Assembly (NCBI GenBank): GCA_021234155.1
Contig: JAJEKV010000102.1
Location: forward strand, 1,486,456 to 1,550,455
Direction: 5' to 3'
DNA length: 64,000 nucleotides
Origin: Isoetes taiwanensis
Taxonomy: Eukaryota; Streptophyta; Lycopodiopsida; Isoetales; Isoetaceae
The translations under genes and the position numbers were made by a program. Position 1 is the first letter of the stretch, and every line of letters begins with the position of its first letter. The notes under the pieces were generated by a model that was given only the letters and a program-made list of their open reading frames with translations, was not told the DNA's origin and made no database searches. Below are positions 10,961 to 22,851 of this stretch, piece after piece.

Positions 10961-12179
10961 GGTAAAACGTATTCTTAAGTTATCATGTGTTAAATATTGG
11001 ATGCTTGAAAAGCAACTAGAATGACTTAAAGATCAAAATATTTTGGAAGTATGAGGTTGCTAGCATATGCAATGTGCATAATCATGGGTACACATTATTA
11101 CGCTTAAACAATGGCTGCAGCATATGATTGAAATGGTTTCTATTCCAAAATGCATCATTTACATATTCGTTAGTTTATGGTAGCACGCATTCTCATGCTT
11201 CAACGACTCATGTTTCGCTTTGAATTTTAACCATGTTGGTTGCGGAATGAAATGCATATAATGATCCAATGTAATTACAAACGTACTAAGTGCAGTTAAA
11301 GGATGCATGCTTTTTGTAGAAATAGTCGAGACAGGATGCACCCTAATGTTACTTTTGTACACCAGTGTTATGAATAACCTTACTAAAGTGGATGTAAACC
11401 TATCTTGCAATTTCAATTACGAAAATGGAAGAGAAAACTCTCCAAGTTGTTGTTCCCACTTTCTATAGCTTGCTTAGGTTGTACATTATGGTGGGAAAAA
11501 CCATTGACTACTTTGTGGGTTTTTTTAAAGTTTATATAGTAGATAAGATAAAAACAGTCTGCCATATAGCCCTTATAGCTGCCATATAGCCAGCTTATAG
11601 CTGGCTTTGCAAAAGTGGACATAGTGGATGATGTGGCCACAATCCTCATGCTTCATAAGATCCATGCATTATTACGCTTTCTATCATCTATTTCAATAAT
11701 GTATTGCTTGCAAAATAAAGTACGGGTGTTTAGGGTCGTATTTTTAATGCTCTTAAAACTCCAATTTATAATCCCATTCAAGGGAATGAATCTCAAGGCT
11801 TAAATGTTCTTGCCTTCTAACTATTGATTGGTTAACTTGACCAACTAGTGGGCGATTTAGTCGAAAATTTTCATTTCAAAATGCCCTTCATAATACTTGG
11901 GTCTCAAACTAACACCAAGTCAGTAAAGAGAAATGTTCCCGGCGGCCTTGGCCGCCGCGATAAATTCCTTGTAGTTATAATGTCATTGTTGAATCTACTA
12001 TTAACACATTTATTAGCAATATGAACATGCCTTTGTCTTTGCAATACCCAAAATTATTTTGGGCATTTGCTAAATTGTTTAAACTTATTTTCCTACTCTG
12101 TAGTAATTGCAACAATTTTCAAGTTGAAAATTGAGCACAAAATTTATATTGTGAAAGAAAAGAATAAGAATAAGAATAA
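10961..12179. other. Intergenic DNA, no gene seen
   Basis: AT-rich, with short frames only. It contains one GC-rich palindrome (11941-11956), listed separately. I see no splice-bounded exon or conserved protein motif. Confidence 0.5.
11928..11969 (-). repeat. Dispersed GC palindrome, copy A
   Basis: The 16-base near-palindrome GGCGGCCTTGGCCGCC (11941-11956) stands out in AT-rich surroundings. The flanks, GAAATGTT on one side and GATAAATT on the other, are shared with a second copy in opposite orientation at 38764-38800, so about 38 bp are conserved between two distant places. Confidence 0.7.
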
Positions 12180-12900
12180 GAATAGTTTTTTATCGTCCAC
12201 TGAGACCAATCGGCCTATGGGACCCAGAAAGAGCGCAGCAAACTTATTACTGTCCGGGTTAAAAAACCCCCGCCCCAAAGGGTTTTCGAGGGAAAAACCG
12301 TGGCAGTAATAAGAATGCTGTCAAACTGTACAAGTATACATCATCATGAAATAAATGTGTATGTACATGTCAAGTGCGTGCCCGGACATAGCTGATCTCG
12401 CATGTCCATGACCTCCTGAAGTATGATCCCTAGCACCAATGCGGATGCCGTGCTCAATGTCACATGTAGCGGCCGACCGGGCGACCAACTCAAAGCATAG
12501 CGCGTTCGGTTTGATCATATCTTTGGGCAACTTTGAAGGGTATGAGATTCATCCTCAATGACTCCCATTTGGCGGCATTGGATGAGCACGTCCCGGCGTG
12601 GCTCACCAATCCATCTCTTTGTCTCAATTCGAAGATGATGTGCCCACAATGCGCGAATGGAGGCAATGAGTCTCAAGGTCTTTTCATGGGCAAGTGGGTG
12701 CGCAGGTAGCATTGTGGACCTCGTTCCAATGTGGGATTTATGTGGCGCTGGTAGTGTGCTGTCTTGACCTGTTCAAGGGCGCTGGCATCCCAAAGCTTGC
12801 TGATGAAGCAAGCGTCAAGATATTGCCTCAAGCTATGGCGATCTGCCTCAGTTTGCACATGTATGCACCTGTGCTCCTGCACAGGGAATAGGCCCAATGA
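12150..12900 (-). pseudogene. 3' end of a second LINE family, inverted copy
   Basis: Minus-strand frames 12673-12897 and 12515-12712 together encode the C-terminal region of a non-LTR reverse transcriptase: HYQRHINPTLERGPQCYL, then RLIASIRALWAHHLRIETKRW and a zinc-binding C...EDESHTLQSCP. They are homologous to the plus-strand copy at 14504-14998. A 3' UTR follows (12180-12514), ending in a mini-element and a tail of TTATTC units (as read on the minus strand). Short tandem tails rather than poly(A) are typical of RTE-like LINEs; that assignment is inference. The copy is 5'-truncated and frameshifted. Confidence 0.75.
12243..12313 (+). repeat. Dispersed mini-element, copy 3
   Basis: The unit CTTATTACTG...CAGTAATAAG with the core ACCCCCGCCCC, located in the 3' UTR of the inverted LINE copy. 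It matches 15032-15103 in opposite orientation. Confidence 0.7.
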
Positions 12901-14449
12901 TTTGAAGATACAGTAATCTCCCTTGGCAACCCATCAGATAGAAACCTTTTTCCAGATTCATTTTTTGTCCCATATACTGGGCAACATACCACAAAATGGA
13001 AGGCAGCAACATATCACAAAACGGAAGGCACACAGAGAGTTTACTGCATCTTATCATGCATCAAACAGATCAAACATCACATGAAATTGCTGCCTTCAAT
13101 CCTGTCCAAGGTGGGGCATAAAGCTATGGTGTTATGATGTTGAAGGCAACACAAGGAATAAAAATCAAATAGAGAAAACCCAAAGGATACACACATGCAC
13201 CTCCAAGGAGCAACACGAAAATGATGGTTGTATGGCCAAAGAAAGAGTGGATATATGGACCATTGGCAGAAGGGAAATAAAAAGAATTGTTAAAAAATGA
13301 AATTGTTGGCAAATAGACAACTTGTTGAACAAAAACAAAAGCATGAACGAAACATGGCGACCTGCATGAAACGGCCAGGCCGATACCGGTTCAACTCGGA
13401 TCGCTTCGAAGAGCTTGGAGGCTTGGAGCAGGGCAAATCGGATCTGTACCAGGCCCAAATTGTAAGTTTCGTAAGGATTTATCCATGCTTAGATTGATTT
13501 GAAGCAGATTGCTGCCGAATTTTCCTGCCACCAATTCCTCTGCAATCAGTTTATTGCCAATCAAATCCGAATGGTTTGACCAAGTTCTGGCCTAAACAGG
13601 CAATTCCGACCAATAACGGAAAAACCTTAAGAATCTCTAAATCAATTCTGGAGTAAGCAAACTGGAGCTAGCCGCTAAGTGTCTGTAGGATTGCTCGTGT
13701 TGGAAACACACCCACAAAGGAGAGAGCCAATTTAGCTCTAGCTGTCAAAATGGCCCCATCTGCCAGTTGCTGGAGAGATTCGAATTTGGTTGCACACAGG
13801 GAGTCGGTTCATATTTTTCCAGATTCAGAATGGGCCTTTAACCTAGAACGAACAAAGCGAATTCATCCGCAAAAACAACTGATAGAAACAAAGAAAGAAA
13901 GAAAGAAAAACAGACAGATTTTGACGAAAGAAAGAGTTGTTTGGATACCTACCCACCCGCCTGTAGGTTGCAATGATCGACCGGATCCAGCTACTCTGCC
14001 AGGCGTCAGATTTAATGGAGCAGATTGTCTTGAAAAAACCACGTGGCATTAAAACAAACGAATGGATTGCGGCACAGAAAAATTCCAAACGCGACAAAAA
14101 AGGAAAATTACAAACATAATTACATATGAAGTGATAGACTTAACCATGATGTCAACGACACATTCATATGAGAAAAATCTAGAGTCATTTATATGGAGAA
14201 ATCGTGATTATATAGGAAGAGCAATGTCAATATAGATGAACACCGCAAGCACACACTATGGCTCCCTAGAGACATTGCAATACATATATATAAATATGAA
14301 GCATAACCCGAACTTAAAAGGTTTCTAAGGGAGGACTACTATATAAATGAAACAAAACGTAAAACATTTCTTTGGTTCCAAATCTATACAACAGAGAATC
14401 AATACTAATATCTAACATTTGATATATTTCTGGAACTAAATTTGCATGG
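12901..14449. other. Intergenic DNA between two inverted LINE ends, no gene seen
   Basis: There are short unconvincing frames only, and a GAAA-rich microsatellite near 13885-13910. No conserved motif was recognised. Confidence 0.5.
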
Positions 14450-15200
14450 CATTGTCTTGCTGGAAGGACAATCAAGCTTAGTGGTTCTCACGTTGGGGAG
14501 TACATGCAAACAGATGCGTACAGGTACGGACAAAGAAAGATCACAAGGCACTTAGATGCTACTTTCCTTCGCAAGCTCTGGAATGTAGATGTTCTGATGC
14601 ATGTTAAACTGGCACACTATCAGCAGCAAGTCAATCCTAGTCTCACGAGAGGCCCACACCACTACTTGTACACCCATTTGCCCATGAAAAAGCGCAGACT
14701 TATAGCTTCCATTCGCACGGGTGCACATCGTCTCCGCATTGAGACATGGCATTGGGCTCGAGAAGCACGGAAGGAAAGGCTTTGCCAGTGTTGCCACCAG
14801 GGCACCATTGAGGATGAATGTCATGCCCTCCAGATCTGCCCAGCGTTTTCCCATATCCGAGAGCGGTATGTTCGATTACTAGTACCTGGCCAACCCTTGC
14901 ATGAGTTATTGAATACGACGTCAGTGGGTTTGTTGGGGTCATACCTCCAGGAGGTTATGGATGCACGGACTCAGTTGTGTCCTCCGGGACAGTATTAAAC
15001 TGTCCTATACAATTGTACAGCGTGCCAGCATCCTTATTACTGCTAATGTTTTTCCCTCGAAAAGCCTTCCGGGGCGGGGGTTTTTTAATCCTGACAGTAA
15101 TACGCTTGCTGCTCTCTTTTTGTTTGGGGTCCCATAGGCCAATTGATCCTTCGTGGACGATAAAAAATCTATTCTATTCTATTTTTATTATCTCTTTCTT
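14450..15200 (+). pseudogene. 3' end of the second LINE family, direct copy
   Basis: The frame 14504-14998 (164 residues) is a C-terminal reverse transcriptase region: DATFLRKLWNVDVLMHVK, RLIASIRTGAHRLRIETWHW and a zinc-binding module C-x2-C...EDECHALQICPAF ending in IRERYVRL. Modules of this layout follow the reverse transcriptase domain of LINEs. The 3' UTR (about 180 bp) contains a mini-element and ends near 15160-15185 in TTCTA/TTATT repeats. It is 5'-truncated, with no reverse transcriptase core. It forms an inverted pair with 12150-12900, about 1.5 kb apart, and is the better preserved copy. Confidence 0.8.
15032..15103 (-). repeat. Dispersed mini-element, copy 4
   Basis: Inverted relative to copy 3 and in the same place in the LINE 3' UTR: CTTATTACTGCTAA...CCTGACAGTAATAC around a GGGGCGGGGG core. 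Confidence 0.7.
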
Positions 15201-17116
15201 CCTTGTTACCTTATCCAAAAAGAAAATGCTATTATGTAGACCTCAAATTTGTGGAGGGGTTTATAAGCAGCTAGAAATTGTGGTGAAACTAAAATGGGGA
15301 TATTCCTAATGTGTTTATTTCATAGAGGTAAATTGAAAAAAAACCTGCCCTTGATTGAAAAAATAAATATTAGAAATAGCTAAAGATTGCATAGATCATT
15401 AATTAATTATTAGCTTACCTTGGTTAAACCTAAGACATGGCAATGAGGGCAGCGTGAGGTCCATTATCAAAGGGCCAGATATGAGCCCAACACTCAACAT
15501 GATAGATTTGGCTCGAGCAAGAGTTTTTAGGGCCCGACTGCTTGTAAAAAAGAGGTTCTTGGAGCTTGGCCATAGGGGGATTCCTATCCTTATGGCAGAG
15601 TTTCGTAATCAAGAGATTCTAAAGCTTCAATGATCGTTTTAAGGCGACTGGAAAATGGCAGATTGTTTCAACAAAGGATTTACTAAAAATTGGCTAAGCA
15701 TACATGAAATTCTAGCAAATCTGGGAGTGTGGAGTCGTGTCAGATTCATCACAAAGTACTCGCTGATAATTTAACAACATATTCCCTTTTTTATGGAAAG
15801 TAAAGTGCAATCACAGGGATGCACCTGCATTAAACCAAGGATTCTTGTTAGTTCTTTGGATCCAAGGTACAAATCTCGCTTTCTTGAGCTGATGTTGTCG
15901 GTCCCCTATTTCTGAAGGCAAACAAGGCAAACATGACAATGGATGATATTTAAGACTATCGTAGTTGAAATAGGTGTTTAGATAGATCTGGAATTGAATC
16001 AAGCTTCTAAGCCCAAATTTCTCTCAAATCTGGCCAATAAAGGCCACAAATCTGGCTTAAGGAATTTATGTATTCTTTTGGCCAATTGGCCCCAGTCCCC
16101 TGCAAAAGGCAGACAGATTTACAGCCTTCGCTTATTTTTCCCTTCTTCCCTCTGCTGGATTGAAGCTTCAATTTACCTTCTGTAACAGCGGCCAATAATA
16201 GAGACAATACAACTACTCACATTCTTTCTGATCAGTGCAGAAGTGGTCGGTTTTTTCTTGATCAAGCCGACATTATACTAGATAATAGAGTGCTGCAGAT
16301 CAGACCAAAGCACCTTTTAATCTGATGCTTAGAACTCAAAAGAGCTGCAGGGAGCCTAGCAAGGATAGAGGGCAAATCTTACGCAACACAAAGAATCGGA
16401 GCACCAAATCGAATTTGTTGACTTCAGAAAGTCTGCCAGACTTGGATCAATCTAAATCTCAAGCCAAGAATCGGATTTGCAAAAGGTTTTTTGCTAAAGA
16501 GATTCTCCCAATTAGGCTGTTAAGAAAATGGGTACTTTAACTTCATATGATCCACACAGCTTTATGCTACAACAGCAAGGCTGAAACAGAAGACGCTTGT
16601 GGATCATCCCCTCATGCTTCCTCTAGGAAACTGGCTATAGCTAGACCGCTAGACCATCGGAACAAAAAAACAAGTCAATCTCATTTCATCAAACTGTATA
16701 AAGCCTTCCGGATAGATCAAATCCAACCCCAGATGTAAAGAATAATGATTTTGAATCTTCAAATGAGAGTTTTAAGCTACAGTTTATGCTGGAAGACAGG
16801 ACAGAATCAATGTTCCAGTGATCCACAAAACGATGACTTTGAATCGCTTGATGATTCAATCTCAGAAATCTTGTGCTTGTGCTTGTGCTTGTGCTTGTGC
16901 TGGCGATGCCGATGCCGACGCCAGACAATGGAGTTTTTCTTGTACGTGGCGATCAGTGAAGTATGAGAGCTTCTTTTTTTCCTTCTTTTCGGAAAATATA
17001 CTATTTTTTTGGAATATTCTAAAAAAGTAAACTAGTCATTATCAAGTGAGAAAGCATCTTCCCTATAGCAATTACATTGTTTCAATACATATATAAAGCA
17101 GCTTCATCTTCTGTTT
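15201..17116. other. Intergenic DNA, no gene seen
   Basis: Frames up to 79 codons lack recognisable motifs. A short (GCTTGT)n microsatellite with a GATGCC tail sits at 16870-16920 and gives Cys/Ala or Ser/Thr repeat frames that are not genes. This is the left flank of element 1. Confidence 0.5.
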
Positions 17117-17121
17117 GAAGG
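17117..17121. repeat. Target-site duplication of element 1 (left)
   Basis: GAAGG immediately before the LTR start; the same five bases follow the other LTR at 50261-50265. Confidence 0.85.
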
Positions 17122-18668
17122 TGTGACGCTCCGTGCGCTATATACGACAGCCCGCCGTATACATCGAAGGACCTTCCCCATCCAACGGCACCCGTCGTAT
17201 GGGCCCTCTGTCTAACTCGCGTCTGGGGTCCAGACAATCGAGTAGAGGACACAGAGGTGTCATTCCATCATGTCTTCTATGAAGTCCCTATGTCAGCGGA
17301 AGCAAAAATATACAACATAAGCACTAGCTACAATAACAATAAACTACCTCGAAGGGTAGTGATAATCCATTTAACCATGTCATCAAATACAACAATACAA
17401 TGAATGCATCAAATACATCAAATAGAGGCTCCTACCCAGGACTCAGACTCAAGGGGGAGTCGACTGACGGTTGGGGGGCCTCCAGATAGAACAGACCGAG
17501 TCATGGCAATGATTTGGGCTGGCAGTAGACAATGGCTAGGGTTGACCACTCTATCCGCCCCTCCCGTGCATACTTTTGGATAGGCTAAATCAGGCTCGAC
17601 ATGATCTGTAACTTTTGGAGACGTAATCCCATGGTATCACCCAACGAGACTACTCGGGTTGCATCTCCCCGTCCGATGAGGTAGGAAGGGTTGCATCTCC
17701 CCTTCCCAGAGTGCAGTGGCTCCATGGGTGGCTAGAGGATCGTGGCGACACATGTCCATACCAGACTGAACTCCCCAAAACAAGAGCCAAGCCGACACTT
17801 GCAACTCTTGAGAGTCAGGGCGACACCATTGACCCAGGAAGTGTCGGACCCATACCCGGCCCACACGAAGTGACAGACTATGAGCCTAGCCCGCTATGGG
17901 ACCCCAAAGAGTGGCGGCTCAGCAAGGTCCTCCCTCCACTTTGCCACTGACCCCGTTGTGTGGTGCTCAGTCACTCCATAGCCTCCGTAGCCAGGTGGGC
18001 TCTATGCACATGCCGCATATAATGGGAACTAATGGGTCTAAACTAGGAGCATCATCTAAATATTGGCTACTGGGTCTCTACCCCCCTTCCCAATACACAA
18101 GAGGTGCAAACATAAGATCAACCAGCATCATATCAACATGATCTTGATAACAAAAGAGAATAACAACTAATCCTAATCACATACATCTAACCTATAGTTA
18201 GGGTTCATTGATTAGGGTCCATGTTCAGAACAATAGGTTCTAGAATGGCTCTACTGCAATACTGGAATCTATTCGAAATACCTGCCCCTGACGCGCTACC
18301 GCTAATTCCCTGGTTCTCCATCTCTGGCAACTGCGACTGCAACCCAGGCTGTCGAAGACGGTCTTCGAGTCGGAGCTCTAATCGCGAACTGGTGAGTCTG
18401 AGGTTGGTGAAGCCAAAAGTGGCTAGGGTTTAGGGTTTAGCCTTTTATATGTTAGGGTTTACATGAGTGCATAGGTGCGTCTATGTGGCAGTATGCCTAT
18501 AAGGTGAGGCCATGTGGAAATGGCTTCTTACCTTAGGTTGGCTAGGTTATAGATAACTTAGTCATTACCCCCACATTGTTCGTATACATGTCTAGTGATG
18601 TAGAAATGTATGGTGACGTGGCCGTAAAATATACGTACGTATGCCGTATATTTTAGGGGAACGTCACA
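17122..18668 (-). repeat. Element 1, 3' LTR
   Basis: It runs from TGTGACGTTCCCC (minus-strand start, at 18668) to GGAGCGTCACA (at 17122). It matches the two halves of the 5' LTR around that LTR's nested insertion. It keeps a segment of about 70 bp (roughly 17412-17480) that is missing from the 5' LTR. Frames inside it are not genes. Confidence 0.9.
18421..18456 (-). promoter_or_regulatory. LTR core promoter with TATA and telomere-type boxes
   Basis: On the minus strand CATATAAAAGG is followed directly by CTAAACCCTAAACCCTAGCC. The same arrangement occurs in the 5' LTR at 50004-50036. AAACCCTAA is the plant telo-box, known from promoters of ribosomal-protein and cell-cycle genes; its role here is inferred. 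Confidence 0.55.
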
Positions 18669-18682
18669 TTCTCCCCCCCTTG
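18669..18682 (-). other. Polypurine tract of element 1
   Basis: The minus strand reads AAGGGGGGGAGAA directly before the 3' LTR, the expected primer site for plus-strand DNA synthesis. Confidence 0.8.
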
Positions 18683-19400
18683 GGTCAATGCTGTCCTCAG
18701 CATTACATAAGGTGAACCTGCATCACATATCACAACACATATGCACCATAACACTTCAATATTATTATAGTTATGACCTACTAATGCCAATTACATCAAT
18801 ATAATTGTGAAGCTATAATCTCATTCTGAGAAAATTATATAGCTCCAACAATTTATTTATTTAGACTTATTTATTATAATAGATTATAACATTCATAGAG
18901 TTCTATAACTTAATGAAATGTTATAACTCCTGTTTTTGTCATGATGCGCTCCCTCTTGACAATCCCCTCTCCTCTATTGGCCTGCAAGAGCACATCACGT
19001 TAGTTTAATTAGTAATTTGTGGTTTTATAAGGGTCCACCCCCTTTTATTTTTAATTTAACCTACATGAATGCAACATTTCCCTGGCATAGGGGAGGGATG
19101 CTTCCCCCATAGTGGCCGTGGAGATGTGTCCTATCATGCCTAAGATGCATGCATGTCTGATGCCTACACCTTTCGTCACCTTTGGCGTAGGAGGTGGCTT
19201 ATCCTCCATAATAGCCATTGACTATAGGTGGTTCCCTATCATGCACCTATCAATGACAGTTCTAGGACTTATGCATGCCTAATTACTTAGGGTGACATCA
19301 TGGCGTAGGGAACGTTAAAGGTGCTTAACCTACATGCGTCTTGGCTACGCAAAGGTGATTGCGTGGACTCTTTGACCCCTCAAGGTCGAGTCGCTACTTA
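18683..19400. other. 3' untranslated region of element 1
   Basis: Non-coding sequence between the integrase stop and the PPT. I see no gene. The matching part of element 2 is 54874-55720 and shares the phrase TATTGGCCTGCA with it. Confidence 0.6.
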
Positions 19401-19410
19401 ATGCCTGCGC

Positions 19411-20397
19411 TCACCTTGCCGAATCATTGCTGACCATATCCGTGGCGAGCTGGCCTTTGCATTGCTCCATAAACTGTGGGTACTGCTTCTCAAGATCAGA
19501 TTTAAGTACCCATGTCGCGTCTTCCACTGGCAAGTGTCTCCACTTGACCAAATATTGGAGGAACTGAGATCTCCTTGTTTTCTTATATGCTTTGTCAAGA
19601 AGAGCTTCTGGGACGATCTCAAGTTGTTCTTCGGTCATTTCCAACAAGGTTGGAGTCTCCAATATCTCCTCCGGATTAGGAGTATGCTTTTTCAAAAGGC
19701 TTACATGGAAGACTTTATGAACCTTCAAGTGGGTGGGGAAATCCAATTTATAGGATTGGTTACCTATTCTCTGAACAATTTTGAATGGTCCCGCCCACCT
19801 TGGAGCAAGCTTCTTGCAATTGCCAATTCTGAGCTTTGCTTGTTTAACTTTTATCTTAAGCCAAACATTATCCCCTACTTGGAATTCTCTTTCGGTTCTA
19901 TGCTTATCGGCTATGCTCTTTTGTCGACTTCTTGCTGCCAATAAATAGCCTCTAACTTCGTCGACTAATTGCTGCATATCAGTCAACATTTGTTGAGAAA
20001 CTTCATGTTTGGACACTGGGTTATGCCACGTGTCTGGTGTTAGACATTGATAGCCATAATTTATCATGAAGGGGGACATTTGCGATGATTCTTGCTTGGT
20101 ACTGTTATATGTAAACTCTACCAAGTAAATATAGTCACCCCATTTTGACTGTTTATTCCATACATAGTTCCTCAACATGTCTTCTAATATTCGATTGGTC
20201 CGTTTCGTTTGCCCATCGGTTTGGGGATGATATGCTGTGCTCATGGACAACTTTGTCTGGATCGTGTTGAAGAAATCCTTCCAGAAGGCATTTATGAACT
20301 TAGGATCTCTATCAGAGATGATTTCCGTTGGCATCCCATGCAATCTAAATATTTCCTTTGCAAAAAGCAATCCAAAGCTGTATCGGTGGTTCGACAT
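19411..20397 (-). pseudogene. Element 1 integrase core (C-terminal part) and chromodomain
   Basis: This 328-residue frame holds the second half of the integrase catalytic core (ISDRDPKF with the second Asp; YHPQTDGQTKRTNRILE with the Glu), then the GPY/F module (WAGPFKIV) and a C-terminal chromodomain (residues about 270-305, FLQYLVKWRHLPVEDATW). The chromodomain marks it as a chromovirus; in that group the domain directs insertion towards marked chromatin. The catalytic core is split: the first Asp is in the separate frame 20292-20528. Confidence 0.9.
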
Positions 20398-21053
20398 GGC
20401 AAAAAGTGAGCCATCTTTGATCGCTTGTCGACCACGACCATTAAGGCATCATGGCCTCTTGGTGTTCTTGGGAGTCCGGTTATAAAATCCATGCTCACAA
20501 CCTCCCATTTAGCATTTGGCACTGCCAAGGGTTCTAAGATTCCTGGAATTCAGAGTTGCTCCGCTTTTGTTTGCTGGAACAATTGACACCACCGAATATA
20601 GTTGGCGATGTTCCTTTTCATGCCTGGCCAGAAGTAACTACTTCTTATCTTGAAGTAAGTTTTCGTGAACCCCGCGTGGTCGGCTATTGGGCTATTATGA
20701 GTATCATGAAGAATTAACTTCCTTGCTCCCGATGCCTCTGGGACGCAAAGTTTGTCCTTGTGGTATAAAAGATTACCTTCCTTTTTATATCTTTTATAAG
20801 CTTCTCTTTCTTTGTCTGTCCTTGCTTCTTTGCAATGACTAGCCCATATTTTCTTGAATTCCTTGCTTAAAGGCAAGACTTCTTCAATCTTTTTCCCGAA
20901 TTCACTGGACAAGGTGGATATGGCATTGCAATGCACTCGAGTCTCCAATGGTCGGCGAGAGAATGCATCGGCAACCACATTTAATTTGCCTGGCTTATTG
21001 ACTATCTCGAAGTCATATTCTTCGAGGAATTCCATCCAGCGTCTTTGCCTCAA
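20292..21053 (-). pseudogene. Element 1 RNase H end, integrase zinc finger and first half of core
   Basis: 20550-21053 begins with the last RNase H segment ([17 protein letters not shown]), then the integrase HHCC region ([14 protein letters not shown]...WCQLFQQTK). The second zinc Cys is Phe here, while element 2 keeps CQLCQQTK. 20292-20528 carries the first catalytic Asp ([18 protein letters not shown]) before shifting frame. The 5' side is cut by the DNA transposon at 21070. Confidence 0.9.
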
Positions 21054-21065
21054 ATTGAGGAGTGG

Positions 21066-21069
21066 TTGT
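21066..21069. repeat. Target duplication TTGT of the DNA transposon (left)
   Basis: TTGT flanks the left TIR and again the right TIR at 28587-28590. Removing the transposon and one copy restores a continuous RNase H reading similar to element 2. Confidence 0.8.
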
Positions 21070-21098
21070 GGGTCTAAGTTAGATATTGGGGTACAAAA
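21070..21098. repeat. Left terminal inverted repeat
   Basis: Identical over 29 bases to the complement of 28558-28586. Beyond that the two ends diverge, though both continue with a GC-containing stretch. Confidence 0.92.
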
Positions 21099-22246
21099 AA
21101 GCGCGACAAGCGGAAGCGATTAAGCACGCGGGCGACTATTCTTCGCACCTTCTCGTTTCCCTCTTTTCGCAAAACAATGATCCGGGCCGTCCAGACCCCG
21201 TAATCATTCGCGCCCGAAATCGATAATTGATCTCAACAGACGCACATTATACCCTATTTTACAGATTCAATTGTACCCTCTCGCCTTCGAGATTTTTCCT
21301 TCCTTCGGCTTGCTTCATACCTTGCTCTTTGGTTAATTCACCGCTTTTTGCGATGGTCGGAGAAGGGATTATTCCTCAGCGTAAACTCCGGAGTGGCTGC
21401 GTGATACCGAAGAAGATTGGAACAAAGTATGGACCGAACCATTCAATCCTTTTAAAGAAAAAAGGCAAAATAAAAATTTATTTCGTCCGCACTCATCCGG
21501 GCAACAATTGAGGACTTGGTCGAAGTTCCCGTATCCTGGCGGGATTACCAAACAACGAATTGAGGAAACTCGCTGCTTTGGCATTTGCTTGGGAGCATTG
21601 TGGTCGTGCGTCTAAGCAAGATCATGAGGGTCATAAGATAAATTGGGATGCATACAAGTCCACGAGTTTCTTGTTTGGTCGAGAAAAACCAAGGGATGAT
21701 ATGGATGTAAAGAAAGAAGATGTTAAAAAAATGAAAACGCATACATCCTTCTTCAGCCAAAGCACACCTCAGCCTTCAGGCAGAAGAACACCTCGGATGG
21801 AATTAAAAGCGAAATCAATTCAGCCAAAATGAATTTTCTGCTTGCAATTGTAGTTTCAATATTTCTTTGATTGATGAGGAAGTAAAGAAGTTGGAAACAG
21901 AGTTAGATAACCTTCCAAACAGATTTGGCTAAGATTATTAGTAAGATTGAGGTTGACAACAACTCCCAGCACGGAGCAAGTAATGATTGATATAGCAAAG
22001 AAGGAGGTGAGTAGACTACGAGAATGAGTTATCCGCTTTGAATGACAAAGGATAAAACAGATGAAGATTTGACCCAGTTGCGGATTTGAAGCATAAAATA
22101 AGTGGAGAGCTTTACTGCTCCAAACCGGAAGCTTGCCTTCCAAAGGTAAGTGTTGAAGCAAAGAGCGAAAGGGAGAAGAAGCAAAGGCTAAAAGCCTCTT
22201 TAGAATTCGGACTTCAAGAAAGTGGTTTTTAGAAGTCGCTAGGCGC
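21099..22246. other. Left subterminal region of the DNA transposon
   Basis: There are frames up to 94 codons on the plus strand (21227-21511, 21560-21832) without recognised domains. The second is basic and ends ...RRTPRMELKAKSIQPK. They may be 5' exons of the cargo gene that follows, but no splice chain could be fixed. Confidence 0.4.
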
Positions 22247-22715
22247 TTGATGCACCAGACACTTCGAATCTCTATCATGACTATGAAGAGCGGTTGCCGG
22301 TTTTTATGGAGAACTCATGTCTTTGCATGTGGATTGGTATTCAATCCACAATATACTTTGAGTATGAAGTTGCCATGTGAACATGCCTATCACTTGGCAT
22401 GTTGCATGCTTCTGTATGAAAAGAAGGCATGCTTCAGGTGCTTAAAGGAAGTTCCCAGGGATTTGTTTGTGGAACTTGGTTTAGAAGTTGGAGCTGAAGA
22501 TGGAGCTGAGGTAGCCATCAGCAGTGGGTTTGGAGCAGGCACTAGTAGTGCTTTTGCTTCACCCTACAAACAGTCAACTTCTTCACCAATATTTGTTGCT
22601 GAGTCTCCATTAGTTCCTGATTATACTCTAGCAGCTGTGGCATCACCAAAACCTGTTACAAAAGCTGTGGCATCACCAAGTCCTGTTACAACAGCAGTTG
22701 AAGCATTAAGAAAGG
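22247..22715 (+). CDS. Cargo exon: RING-like zinc module, Ala/Ser-rich tail
   Basis: The frame contains CGLVF...LPCEHAYHLACCMLLYEKKACFRCLKEVP, a Cys/His spacing like the second half of a RING finger (C-x-H-x2-H-x2-C ... C-x2-C). RING domains usually recruit E2 enzymes for ubiquitin transfer; the first Cys pair is poorly preserved, so function is uncertain. A Pro/Ser/Val-rich stretch with the repeat VASPKPVTKAVASPSPVT follows. It ends at a good splice donor (AAAG|GTAACC at about 22713-22716), implying joining to the downstream exon. It lies on the strand opposite to the transposase. Confidence 0.55.
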
Positions 22716-22851
22716 TAACCATTTGGTGTTTTTATGTGTTTGTTTTGTAAACTTTTATTTCATGTCTATTCTAACTAGTTTCCTTACTGATTCGATTGGT
22801 AAGAAAAAGCCCAAAAAGAGAGTGACACGCACTAGTGGTTGACAAAGACCG

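Noticed and set aside
16689-17030. Cys/Ala and Ser/Thr repeat frames
   Set aside because: They derive from a (GCTTGT)n microsatellite.
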